Source of the DNA: Gentiana macrophylla
Lineage: Eukaryota > Streptophyta > Magnoliopsida > Gentianales > Gentianaceae
DNA: 64,000 nucleotides
Direction: 5' to 3'
Assembly (NCBI GenBank): GCA_026214975.1
Contig: JAOBSW010001132.1
Location: forward strand, 62,001-126,000
Positions within the stretch are counted from its first letter, which is position 1. Each line of letters starts with the position of its first letter. The notes below the pieces were generated by a model. The model was not told the origin of the DNA and did no database searches. It saw only the letters and a program-made list of their open reading frames with translations. Shown piece after piece: positions 22,066 to 34,745 of the stretch. Both the position numbers and the translations under genes were made by a program.

Positions 22066-23775
22066 GAAGGATGTAGGAGCTCAGATCTATACAAAATAGA
22101 TCTTTGCGCAGCGGATGGATCACGATCTATAAACTACATATCATAAATAAAGGATCTAAACTTCCTACAAGGGGGTTTACATCTACTTACCAATATTTGG
22201 ATCAGTAGCCACAATCTTCCAACATGGTCTACAAACGGCGGTTGGGGGACACCGATCCCTGAAATTGAAACCTCCTTGATATGCATCAAGAAAAACTATA
22301 AGTTTTTCTTCAACCAGAAACCCAAGACAAGAAACAAGTTTTTATCTCTATTTTATGTGTGTATGTCGAAAATTCCATCTCTCATATGTCTTGGAAGAAC
22401 TCTCTTTATATAGGAGAGTAAATCCTTGGCCTCCAAGTTTCTAATTAATTAAATCAATAATTAAAAAGAAATCACAATAAAAGATAATTCCATTTATAAA
22501 AGATTGTGATTAATCAATCAATCAATTACAAATCAATTATCTTTCATTAATTAATTACTTACCAAATAAATAAATAATCACACAAGAAAATCAATTCTTG
22601 CATTTATGAGAGAGAGGCGCCACACCTTAGGGTTTTAGGCCCACAGAAAATGTATTTTCTATGTATTATATTATTTAGCCCAACTAAATAATATTTCACA
22701 TATCAATTAATTGGCCCAGCCAATTAATTATCACTGAGGCCCAATAACAAGAAAATACTCGTATTATAGGAGCCACGTTGGGGACCATGGACCTATAACC
22801 AGTAGATCCAACAAATTAAGTAAAATATTCATTGAACAGAATATTCACACTTAAATTATTATTTCCGGGATTACATCACCATAAACCTGAAACTGAACTC
22901 TACCAATTATAGATATATACTTACACTCAATCCTATGAGTAAATAAGCGTTCATTGAAATAATCATTACATACGGACTAACCCTCCATAGACTGTCCATT
23001 CTGAGTGGGAAGTCTCCGTAATCCCAACTCAGAATATCTTATCCTTATTTACCATTAACCCCCTAGTGATCAATTAGTTCACATACCGGACTAGCAGCTA
23101 ATTAGTCTAATATGAACTCCCGGGATCGATCATTTTCTTAGGGCTAACAAATAAGGGGACTGTCTCTCTACCTCCCGCAGGAAGGAATGGATTCCGTGTC
23201 TGTGAAACACAGAACTACTCACTCATCAGGGAATAGTGCAAACGAGAAGTGACTCAGATCACATATCAAAGTGATCCTTAACTAACACATCAAACACAAC
23301 CCCGAGACAAGCAGTACCGTGTAATCATCTCAGGATTAAGGTCAATCCATATATGATCATCTAATGATTTAATAAGTTTTCTTGATTACGGAATTATATC
23401 GAGAAACCCAGATTAAATCGGTCCAGACCTATATGAATGCCATCATATATATATGCCCCACTTAGGTACCCTCTACCGACAGTCCGGATAAGACTATCAC
23501 ACCCTAAGGTATTCTGGGCGCATTATTGGTGTTTTAATCATGAGACCCTAAACTCTGATTAAGTTCACCACGGACTAATAGTTTAAGTATATCACCACTA
23601 ACTCAATCCTCACGTGCATGCCATACACTGAGTTAAGCGGTTACATACTGAGATACTTAGGGTTTGCAGAAGTGTATTACTTACAAGCACAAAGCAAGTA
23701 ATAAGGTGAGATAAGTTCTGTTATCCATTATAAAAAATAATTACATAAATTGTCTTTCAGGCATTACACCTAACA
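22066..23775 (-). repeat. 3' LTR of LARD copy B
   Basis: About 1.71 kb, alignable with copy A's LTR from end to end. A minus-strand TATA box, TATATAAAG, lies at 22404-22412. On the minus strand the LTR starts TGTTAGGTGTAATGCCTGAAAG. The PPT core AGTGGGAG is at 23778-23785 (minus strand). Confidence 0.85.
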
Positions 23776-26700
23776 ATCTCCCACTTGCACGAAATGACAA
23801 GCAACGATTGTTTTTAGAGCACACCTTTTCTCATCTTATTCACAACACTCTCCCACTTGCTCTAAAAGCAGATGAGACATATCCCTCAATGTCGTACCAA
23901 GCACTCGACTTGGTACACTGATTAGTTAGGTTGTCGGCTCGAGACGATCTTTAGGATCGAAACGTCGCAGGTCCATCTAATCAGGTGGTACTCTCTCTCA
24001 ATATGCTTTTGACCTCTAGTGACTGAGAAGATCCTTCAAAGATATCTTTTCACTGTTTTCACAATGAAGTGATATCGGCTCACCAGACCTGGAATTAGTC
24101 CCAGATCAGGAAGGAAATTCCTAAGCTATATTGCCACTATAGCTGCTCTAAAAGCTGCTATGTATCCGATTAATTAAAGTCAAATTGGTGGTGCTGGATT
24201 TCTCCAGACTATAGCTCCATCACAATGAGTAAACATTGAGCCCGAGATCGTCCCAATGATCATCCTTAATCTGACTATAAGTCAGAATCAGTGTAGTCAA
24301 CCATATTCAAGTTTGCACCCGAATACACAAGCACATTATTCCTCGTTCTTCAAAGATACTTGAGGATGTACTAAAACCGCTATTCAATGCTCGAATCCGA
24401 GATTCGACTACTATTGACCTGTGATAACCTGACTTGCCGTTATCCAAGAGAGACTCTATCCCATTTTCTCTTTATCCGAAGATTTAGAAAATCATTCCTG
24501 AGAGGTAGGGTAGGACTACTCTCGTTGAATGTTGCTTACGTATATGCAAGATCATCTTAACCAATAAGACGGATGGGATAGCCAATGACTTATTCTTATG
24601 AATTTGACCAAATCAAATTCTTAGAATATAGTCCAATTCTCTCATCCAGGGAATCTTGGTGTGTCAGTTTCCGACTTCAAATAGCACAACCATGTTGTTT
24701 CCAACCGTTGCAGTGTTATCAATAATGAACACTAATACTACTAGTTTACCAATATTGATATCAAGTCTACGAAAGACTTATCAGTATTCTGGTCAAATCC
24801 ATATATTTTAAAACATGCGACTTTAAATGACCGAGATGTTCTCTTAAATTCACAAAGGATATAAGCCCCGGCAGTCATCCTGCCTTTTGTTCTATCCAAG
24901 ACCCTTCTATTCCGAATGAATCCAAACTCCATTTTTCGGCAAGAAAGTCGCAAGGAATCACCCCTATTTTCTGATTTCTAACGAAATCTAGCAAGACTGA
25001 GTGGTGAGAGAGTTCAAGGTCTGGTTAACTCTCTACTTGTCGTGATTCACCTACACACACAACTCGACTTTCTTATTTGAAAGTTTAAACTTTCCTATTT
25101 ATTCGACTCTTTTCCTTGTAGATCCAATTGCTCCCACTGGGCCTGAGACACTCAGGTGGTTCTACAAGAGTCTGAACAGAACTGGAGTACCAAACTCCAT
25201 TCACGGGGTTAAGGCTTTCAAACCAACCTCTATGATCAGAATCCTATACAGCCCACCTAGAGCCATAGGTTATCAATCACCCCAGCAAACTGTTAAGTCC
25301 ACAAAACCACAATGGGTCAACGGTTCAATCATACTCCCACTGTGTTTTGGGTGGATTGACATTCTGATCTAGTAGTATTTATCAGTGTAATCACCAACAA
25401 CCGATGTTGGACGTGGTCTGATTAAATCAGATAGTAACTACATTTGGGTAACCGTACTCCAAGGTTTAAGGCTGTTACTTATAGATTCTATCAGAAGGCT
25501 TGTGACAGTTCAACCGTCACTTTCTAATCTCATTAATCTTATAACAAACCTTCACTCGTCACATTAAGACATTTCATGAACAGTTACAATCTGAACGTAT
25601 GCGCAAAATCTCCAGTCCTACCTTCAAGCATTTTGTGCTAAATGCCTATATTTACAGAAGTGGTGTGAACTGAATTCATTCCTTAGCCATTAATTTACTA
25701 GCATCTTCTAGGTAGAATTCTCGGTTTACATAATAATTTTAACCGTTATTTTGCAACCAATTATCTTAATCAAGTTTAGCAGAGTATTGTAGAACATCAA
25801 TAACTATATAGGGCAAGTCTATAGTTTCTTCCTCAGTGAAAAACATTCCACTAGGAGGCAAGCCGAGCATCAGTCCCAAGACTATGTGATAGCCAATTTC
25901 TGAGCATGGAATACTCTATTCTCTGCTAAAATCAGAGACTCCTCCTCGTATTCTTTAGATAAATTAAACCGTGTTTCGAGTAGTTATCAGACAAAATGTC
26001 ACCACTCAAAAGCTTCCATTAGCTTGTATCTCTCACTAGACCCCGAAGGTCATTATGAACAAGCTACGTTACTTCTTCAGATCTATTACCCTTTCCCAAT
26101 TGAAAGGAAGCTTAGTCATTGTTCCTTTGAGACAATGTTCCGAGACTGGGAGATAGGAATCACCCTTAGCCAGTCGTTAAGCTTATCTCTAGGATATATG
26201 CACTAATTAATAGATTTTGAAGAATCGTTTATCTTAATACGAAAACCGTTCGCTTATAATAGTTTAAGACGTGTTACATATACCGTTCAGCATTTCTTAG
26301 TGGTTCTGACTTTATCAAACAAAAGTTCGAGTCTCGGATTCGTACTACAAATGACATATTCACTTTCTATTAGGCAACAATGTGTCGAGTTGAAAGTGAA
26401 TCCATTTGTTCCAACGAATCTGAATACAGAAAAATAAATTTTCCGTGATATTCAAGGATCGAATCCAAAGTTCATTTCCCCATACCACTACTACTATTCT
26501 AGCTGAAATTACTGCCCGTTGTCTACTCTATTAATCGTTAATGCAAACTTCGTTGTTCTTCCAAAGAACTTAGCTCCCGAGTCGAGTTACTCGGTTCAGA
26601 AAGTCGCTAAGGATTCATTGGTTAGTGATCCGAAATCACTTTCCTTATCCTCTACTTTCTTTAATTAATATTTCGGTTTAGCCTCAAACTTAGTTTAGAT

Positions 26701-27067
26701 GATTTCCCATTCTTGACTTTCCTTAAAAGGACTTGAACTAGCAGTTCGTTTGAGTAGACACTGCTCGTGAATTGTGGGATGTCTAATGAAAGAGTTACCC
26801 AATGGGACTAATTTTCTAATAAATCAGAAAACAACAAAAAACATAATATTAAAGCTCCCACTAGTTTATCGGTTCCAAATACCGTCTAATTAGCAACACT
26901 CTAATTTATGATTCTCCAATTTTTCTATTAGAAAATCTCTCGTGTTGTCACTACACAATTAAAAATTCACTAGAAGAATTTTAGCATCCCAACCATCTTT
27001 TAATCCAACTACGGTTGTCTCTCGTTCAACACGAGTGACAACAATGACATATTTATTTACGTCACTT
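23776..27067 (-). other. Non-coding internal domain of LARD copy B, 3' part
   Basis: Collinear with 5924-9098 of copy A. No supported coding frame. CTCCCACT boxes persist at 23778, 23850, 25131, 25334 and 26855; others seen in copy A are mutated here (near 26010 and 26490). Confidence 0.8.
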
Positions 27068-27072
27068 AAGTC

Positions 27073-28900
27073 TGTTAGGTGTTATGCCCGAAAGACAATT
27101 CTGTAATTGTTTTATTTAATGAATGAATTGACATTATTATTCATATTTATTATTCTCATATTCACCGATGTGACAAAAGTATTTACACTACAGAAAACCC
27201 AAAAGTATATCGTTTATGTAATCACTTAACTCAGTGTATGGGATATACACGGGAGGATTGAGTTAGTGAAGATGTACTTAAAATACAATTAGCCCGTAGT
27301 GAAGTTAATCGAGAGTATCGGGTCTCTCCTTTAACGTGCAATTAATGCTCTCAGAACACAATAGGTGTGATTGTCTTATCCGGACTTTCGGTTAAGAGAA
27401 CCTAGTGGGGCATTTATATGTGATAGATATATCATATAGGGCTGGACCGATTTGATTTGAGTTCACGATATAATTCCGTAATCGAGAAGTCTTATCGAAT
27501 CAATCGATGATCATATTTATAGATATATCCTAATCCTGAGGTGATCACAGTCAACTGCTTGAATCAGTATGAGGTTTGACTTGACGGTTAAGGATTACAC
27601 TGAGTCTGTGATCTGAATTACCCCATCTTGGCATTGTACTAGATTGAGTGAGTAGTCTGTGTTTCACAGATATGGAATCCATTCCTTCCATTTATGGAAG
27701 TAGATAGACATTTCCCTTATTTGTTAATCCTAGAAACTGATCGATCGTACGAGTTCATGTTACACTGATTAGCTACCAGTGAGTTGTATGAATTAATTGA
27801 TCACTAGGGGGTTAATGGTAAATAAGGATAAGAGGTTCTAAATAGGGTTAACGGTAACTTCCCGATTTAGAATGAACAGTCTATGTAGGATTAATCCTTA
27901 TGTAATGATTATATCAATGGACGCTTATTATCATTCTCGTGAGGAGATAAATATAATCTCATAATTGGAGGAGTGCAGTCACGGGATTATGGTGGCATAT
28001 TCCTGTGATTGATTTATCGAATATAATTATTTTGTTCGTAAGATAATTATTTATTTGATTTATCGGAGCCGCTGATTATTAGTCAATGGTCCCCGACGTG
28101 CCTCCAATATAGCATAGCTATTCTCGGACATCGAATCCTAATAATATTAATTTAGTTCTTATTAGAATTTAATTAAAACGATATGTGAATTAATTGTTTA
28201 GTGGACTATTAAATTAGTTGGGCTAAATAATTAAATATGTGGAAAAAGTATTTTTCATAATCTTGGCCCAATATGTGTGTTTGGCCGAAAATCATAGTGA
28301 CTAGGTCACAATGAAATTTTCGGCCAAGAGTGTTGCTTAGTCAACAAGAAATTAGTTTTCTTATGGATTAATAAGACATGTGCACAAAATATTTATTGGA
28401 TAAATATTTATGGTAAGAAATAAAGATAAAGATTATTCTAGATTTGTTCTAGGATATTCTAAGATTATCTGTTATTTATTGGATTTATTTATTTGCAAAA
28501 TAAAATCTTTGGAGGACAATGATTACTCTCCTATATAAAGAGAGTTCTCCCAAGCCTAAAACACACTAGAAATTTCGACTCTCCCTATAATTTAGAGAGA
28601 TAATTTTCGGCCAAGGGGAAGTATGGAGGAAAATCTTGGAGGTTTTCCGGGTAGCATATCGGAATGATTCGAGACGAGGATTTCCTTCCACCGGCAGTTG
28701 CTCGGATCACACGTGCGAAAAGATCGTGGTGCTCTTCACACCATCCTTTATTCTTCCAATTGCGGTTCTTCTACTTGGATTTTGAGATCCAAGAGGTATG
28801 TTCTACAACCCCCTTGTAGAGTAGATCTAGTTATTTTATTACGTGTAAATAATAGATCTAGATCCTTAAATCGCTTCCGTTGCGGATGGTATTACTAACA
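27073..28900 (+). repeat. 5' LTR of LARD copy C
   Basis: 1,828 bp, TGTTAGG to ATTACTAACA. A TATA box, TATATAAAG, lies at 28532-28540 upstream of a pyrimidine-rich leader. Preceded by target copy AAGTC (27068-27072). Confidence 0.93.
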
Positions 28901-28901
28901 G

Positions 28902-28913
28902 TGGTATCAGAGC
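28902..28913 (+). other. Primer binding site, initiator tRNA-Met
   Basis: TGGTATCAGAGC, two bases after the LTR end; complementary to the 3' end of plant initiator tRNA-Met. Confidence 0.93.
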
Positions 28914-31143
28914 GTGGTGATCTATATTTATACGTATAAAATATTATATCTAAGGAGTGGAATATGCATGTGTAGATTGCATTACTTTTGTTTTAAATTT
29001 TTATTTTCGAAAATATCATGGATATATGCCTTGTGATTGTCGTGGTTGAAGAGATGGATTGTGGTTGGTATTGTTTACCCGTAGATCTATTTTCTAGCTC
29101 TTTTTGATTAGTATCAATTGAGCATAGGATTTGTAATTTAATTATGTTCAATTCGAAAATTATGTAAAAAGGTAGTACCTTTTGTTTTTTAATTTTGTTC
29201 CGGGTTCGAGACGACGAAGATCATGGTATTGAAGATCATCAAGAAGGTAAAAACGGGAGGAGGCCGAATTGTTTAATTATTTTTTCCATCGTCGGCAAAA
29301 AAATTTTTGGCGGCAACAATTTTATTCTTGTAACCTAATGTATTAGCATTGGCCGAAAGGTTTGACCAAACAAAAAAAAAAGTTTTTTTTATTTAACTTT
29401 GCTGCCGTGACATGCTGTAACAAAAAATAAATAAAAATTTATTAACTTTGGCCGAGTAAAAAAAAAAAAAAAAAAAAAAAATTATAAAACAATTTTATAA
29501 TATATTGGTATATTACGGCCTCCTCTCCTAGTCGTTCGTGGTTCATGTCAATATCGAAGGTATGAGATCCGGAAGCGTCAAGATCAAGATCGAAGATAGA
29601 GATTTGAAGACTTAGAATTAGTTTTACTTTTCATTAGAAAATAGGTTAGTCGGGGGTACCAACGATCCATCTCGGTGTTTAAATTTTCCGCAATTTATTT
29701 GTTATGTGTTTGATCATAAAATAGATTAAAAATCGGAATTGCCATGACATGCATCATATCATAAATCCACTCCATGCATACATGTAGAATTTTAATTTTG
29801 GTAATTAAAATAGGCATGTATACAAACTCGCGTAATTAGTTGAAATTTAATTAATACGTGGTAATTAATTAATTTAGTAACTAATTAAAGATCCGAGGAC
29901 GGGTTATGAGATCGTTAAGCCTTTCGGTGTGTGTTCTCGGTGAACCGCCTTAAAAGCCCAAACGAGATCACGTTTTCGATTCGTAGTGTCTACGAGATTG
30001 AATGATGGTAAAAAAACAATAAATCTTGGATAAAAATGGTTTGCATATAGGTTGGGTGGTCAACTGAGCTTCGCTCGACCGACTTAACCCTCCTAGTGTG
30101 ATGTATGCACGGGGGTCCGGCAAGACTAAGCTAACCAGCGAGCGGAGGGGTGATTCCTTCTTATCTCAATGGGGCTCTCTTGACCCGACTTCGTCCGACT
30201 GTCACATATGTTCCAATGAATAGGACGGGTAGGATTGCCTACGTTACCGACACCATTCGGAATCCTTGATTTGGTGTGCTTTTATGTTAACATCAAAAAG
30301 ACGTGGTTAGTTAACACACCACCACTTCCAAAATATTGAGTGGGAGCGGGGGAGGCGACAACCAACCCCACGGCCTCTACTATATATACAAGTAAGTGAG
30401 AGAAGGGTGACGCCTCGCGGCGTTTTGATTTCGTCCCCCTACGGATGGTGTTCACCCCTATCAACATTCATGGCTTGGTCTCCGAAAGGATAGGATTTCC
30501 GGGTACTCGTCGGGTCACTGACCTATTCTACGACGGCACACTCGGGGCCTACCTAAGAGATCCGATATAGTAGGTCACACTCATCAAGGATATTCTTGAT
30601 AATATCTAGGCTATAAAAGGAAGGTAGTCAATGAATAAAGGGATGTTCGATTCTCGTGGGACGTTCGATTCTCACAAGTTATTCATTGATGAGATTGTCT
30701 CGATTTAACCATCATCTCTTTGACCTACCCTACGGCGGCACTGAGATGCGAGGTTAAAACCTTGCAATGGTAGAGTAGACTTAATTTTAGTTTACAATTC
30801 CTAAAATAAACTTATATAGTAGTGTTAAACTTGAATTAATACATGTCATTTTATTTACAACATTATATCCCTTACTAAATTGCTTAAAAATTTATAATTG
30901 ACTAGTATTGACTTCGTTAAAAAGTGGAAAGTAACTAGGACGTTGAACTAGTTAATCGATAATGCAATTATTTTTTGAAAGAGATATTTTCTCTTAAGCC
31001 TTTAAAAAACCAGAGTGACATATAGGTATGTCACTAGTGTCATTCGTGTCAAACGGAAGACAAACTTAGTTTGATCAAAGGTGATTTCAGACTTTGAAAT
31101 TCTTCTAGTGAATTTTGAGTGTGTAGGGATTACACGAGTAATT

Positions 31144-31535
31144 TTCTAATTGAAAAATCGGAAAATCATGAAGTGTTACTAGTTGGACGATATTTGGAAT
31201 TGATGAACTAGTGGGAGCTTTATGATTTGTTGTTTTTCTAGAACATTAGAAAAGTTTAACTGACTACACACGTAACCGTTCTAATTGAAAAACCGGAAAG
31301 TCATGAAATGTCGCTAGTTGGACGATATTTGGAATCGATGAACTAGTGGGAGTTTTATGATTTGTTTTTCTGGAAACATTGGAACTATGTACGAAAGATT
31401 TTCTAATCGAAAAAAATCTGAAAATCATAAATAAAAAAATAAAGCATTGCTCGTTAGACGGTATTTGGAACCGATAAACTAGTGGGAGCTTTAATGTTAT
31501 GATTTGTTGTTTTTTCTGGTATATTAGAAAATCCG
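31144..31535 (+). repeat. Tandem triplication in LARD copy C
   Basis: Three units start at TTCTAATTG or TTCTAATCG (31144, 31279, 31401), each about 122-135 bp, each containing TATTTGGAA, AACTAGTGGGAG and ATGATTTGTT in the same order. Copies A and B have only one unit at the matching place. Confidence 0.85.
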
Positions 31536-33761
31536 AGAAGTCCCGACGAGTAACACTCGAAATAGGCATCCCACGGTTCAAGAGTAGTGTCTACTCAAAC
31601 GAACCGCTGGTTCAAGACTGTTTCTATTCACGTAAAGAATGGGAGAATATGTCTAAAAGTGTTAGTCATCTAAACTGAGAAAACTTTAAGGCTGAACCGA
31701 AAATTAATTAACTGAAAATCATAGGATAAGGACAGTGATTTTGAATCACCAACCTATGAATCCTTGGCGATTTTCTCGAGCTAAGTTCTTTGGAAGAACA
31801 AGGTAGCGGTACATTTAACGATTAATAGAGTAAACAACGGGCAGTTAATTTTAGCTAGAATAGTGGGAGTGATATAAGGAAATGAATCTCGGATTCAATC
31901 CTTGGATATCGCGGAAAAATTATTTTCTATTTAAGATTCGTTGGAACGAAAGGATTTACCTTCTATTCGATAATTTGTTTGTCGTATAGAAAGTGAATAT
32001 ACCATTTGTAGTATGAATCCAAGACTCGGACTTTTTTGTTTGATAAACTCAAAACCACTTACAACTGCTGAAATATGTATATAAAACACATCTTAAGAAC
32101 TATTAAAAGCAATTAGTTTTTATAAACGCTTCTTCATAGTCCATAGTTAGTGCATAGTCCCTAAAAGACAAGACCTGAAGACTGGCTCAGGGTGATTCCT
32201 TTCTCCCAGTCTGGTTATATTGTCTCAAAGGTTCAATGACTAAGTTTCCTTTCAATCGGGAAAGGATAATGCCTATAAAGAAGTAACATAGCTTGTTCAT
32301 GACGACCTTCGGGGTCTGATAAAAGATACAAGCTAGTAGGAGCTCCCGAGTAGTGACTTCTTGTCTGATAACTATTCAAACACTCCGGAAAGTTTATCCA
32401 AAATATTTTGAGGTTTCTCTGTTTTCAACAGAGATAGAGTATTCTGTACTCGGAATAGGCCATTCATAGTCCTCGTAACTGATGCTCAGCCTACCTCATT
32501 GTGACATGTTCTCACTAAGTGAGAAACCGTTAAATTGCCTTCTATAATTTTTAGATGTGCTACAATACACTGCTTAACTCAATAAAGATATTAGAAGCGA
32601 AATAACGGTCTACACTGAAATGTAAGACCGAGAAGTCTACCTAGAATATGCTTTGGAATTTACGGATAATGTGTGGATTCGGGTCACCCCACTTCTGTAA
32701 ATATAAGCATTTAGCACACGGTGCTTGAAGGTAAGACTGGGAATTTCGCGCATACGTTCGGTCAATGACCATTCGTGATATATCTTTTAACCTATTGTGT
32801 ATAAAGGTTAGATATAGGATTCTTGAAATCGGGAAGGGACAGTTATACTGTTGCATCCTTTCTGATAGAGTCCATGAACAGCAAAACCTTGAACCTTGAA
32901 GTACGTTTACTCAAGGTAGTTACTAACTGATTAAAATCAGACCACATCCAACATCGGTTGTTGGTGATAACACTAAAACACTACTAAACTAGATCAGAAT
33001 TTCGATCCACCCAGTAAGTATTGGGAGTATGGTTCATCCATTACCCATTACGGTTTCTGCGGACTTTGTAGTCTGAGGATCGTTTGATGACCCATGGCTC
33101 TTTTGTGAGCAATATAGGATTCTGATAATAGAGGTTGGTTTAATAGCCATAACCCTGTGAATGGAGTTCGGTACTCCAGTTCTGTTCATACTCTTGTAGA
33201 ACCACCTGAGCGTCTCAGGCCCAGTGGGAGTAATTGGATCTACACGGAAAAGAGTATAATGAATAGGAAAGTTTATCTTTCAGTGCAAAGCTTGAGTGGT
33301 CTAGGGGTAATTCCTTAAGAAGTAGAGAGTTAATCAGACCTTGGACTCTCTTACCACTTAGTATTGCATGATTTCGTTTAAAATCAGAAAATAGGGGTGA
33401 TTCCCTGAGACTTTCTTGCCAAACAAACGGAGTCTGGATTCATTCGAAACAGAAGGGAATTGCCTTATGAACTTATGACAGGATGACTGTCAAGGCTTAT
33501 GTCCTTTGTGGATAAAAAGCAAACCTCTCGGTCATTGGAAGTCATATATTTCTAAAATATGTGGATTTTACCAGAATATTGATAAGTCTTTTGTAGACTG
33601 GATATCAATTTTAGTACAGTAGTGAATATATACATATATTAGTGTTTGTGAAGGATAACACTGCACCAGTTGCAATCAACATGGGTGTGTTATCTGAAGT
33701 CAGAATCTGACAATGCCACAATTCTCTGCAACAGAGATTTGGACAACATCCTAAAGAATTA

Positions 33762-33905
33762 GTTAAGATGATGCATCTGTGTATGCAACATTGGTTAAGA
33801 TGATTGGTTAAGATGATGCATCTGTGTATGCAACATTCATTAGAATCAGTCACTGGTTTCCCATCCATCTTATTGGTTAAGATGATGCATCTGTGTACGC
33901 AACAT
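33762..33905 (+). repeat. Short direct repeats in LARD copy C
   Basis: GTTAAGATGATGCATCTGTG followed by TATGCAACATT (31 bp) occurs at 33762, 33806 and 33874, with one extra partial GGTTAAGATGATT unit at 33793. Confidence 0.9.
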
Positions 33906-34745
33906 TCAACGAGGAAGTTCTACCCTATGCCTCAGGAATGACTCTCTAAATCTTCGGATCAAGAGAAATGGGATAGATTCTCTTTCTAGTAAGAGATGGT
34001 CAGGTTATTGAATGTCAACTTTGATCGAATCTTAGATTCGGCGGTTAACAAAACAAGTTTAGTATGTCCTTTAGTATTTGGAGAGAACGAGGAATAATAT
34101 GCGGACATATTCATGTGTGAACTTGGATATGTGTGATACACTGATTTTGATTTTAAGTCAGATTGAGGATGATCATTAAAGTCGATCTCGGGCTCAGTGT
34201 TTACTCTTGTGTTGAAGCTATTGCCTGGAGGAATCCAGCAATGCCAACTCGACTTTAACTAGTTGGGTGATTAGCGGCTTTTGTAGTAGCTAGAGAGGCG
34301 ATATATCATAAGGATTTCCTTTTCATATCTGGGAGTGATTCTAGATTTGGAAGCCGATACCACATCATTGTGCAAACGATGAAGGGGTAGCTCATAAGGA
34401 TTTTCGAAATCACTAGAGGTCAAAAGCATATTGCAAAGGTACCACATGATTAGATGGACCGGTAACGTTTCAATTCTACGGATCGTCTCGAGCCGACAAC
34501 CTGACTAATCATTAAGACCCACGATATTTAGATGTAGGTACTCCTCGAGTCACTGACCTATCCTACGACGGCACACTCGGAGTGTACTTTGTCATCTGCA
34601 ATGGTTATGATATGCTTAATGGGTACTAGAATACGGGATGGGTCTCCATTGCTTTAGAGCAAGTGGGAGATGTAGTTTGTTGTATTTTAAATAATAGGGT
34701 GTGCTCTAAAACAATTAATCACATGCTTTCGTGCAAGTGTGAGAT

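Larger units (their letters stand above)
28914..34745 (+). other. Non-coding internal domain of LARD copy C
   Basis: 5.8 kb with only short scattered open frames. It is collinear, inverted, with the internal domains of copies A and B. It contains an A-run (29459-29481), a GC-rich segment (30050-30490), a triplicated unit (31144-31535), a small tandem repeat (33762-33905) and repeated AGTGGGAG boxes at 31210, 31345, 31481, 31862, 33223 and 34662. GGGTGATTCC-type boxes also recur, near 30150, 32208 and 33397. Confidence 0.8.

Noticed and set aside
28902..28913. TGGTATCAGAGC (also at 42011) as part of a tRNA gene
   Set aside because: It follows an LTR end directly and no cloverleaf surrounds it; it is the primer binding site complementary to initiator tRNA-Met.
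29459..29481. A-run as the poly(A) tail of a LINE, SINE or processed pseudogene
   Set aside because: It lies inside the LARD copy C internal domain with no target duplication and no adjacent cDNA-like sequence.
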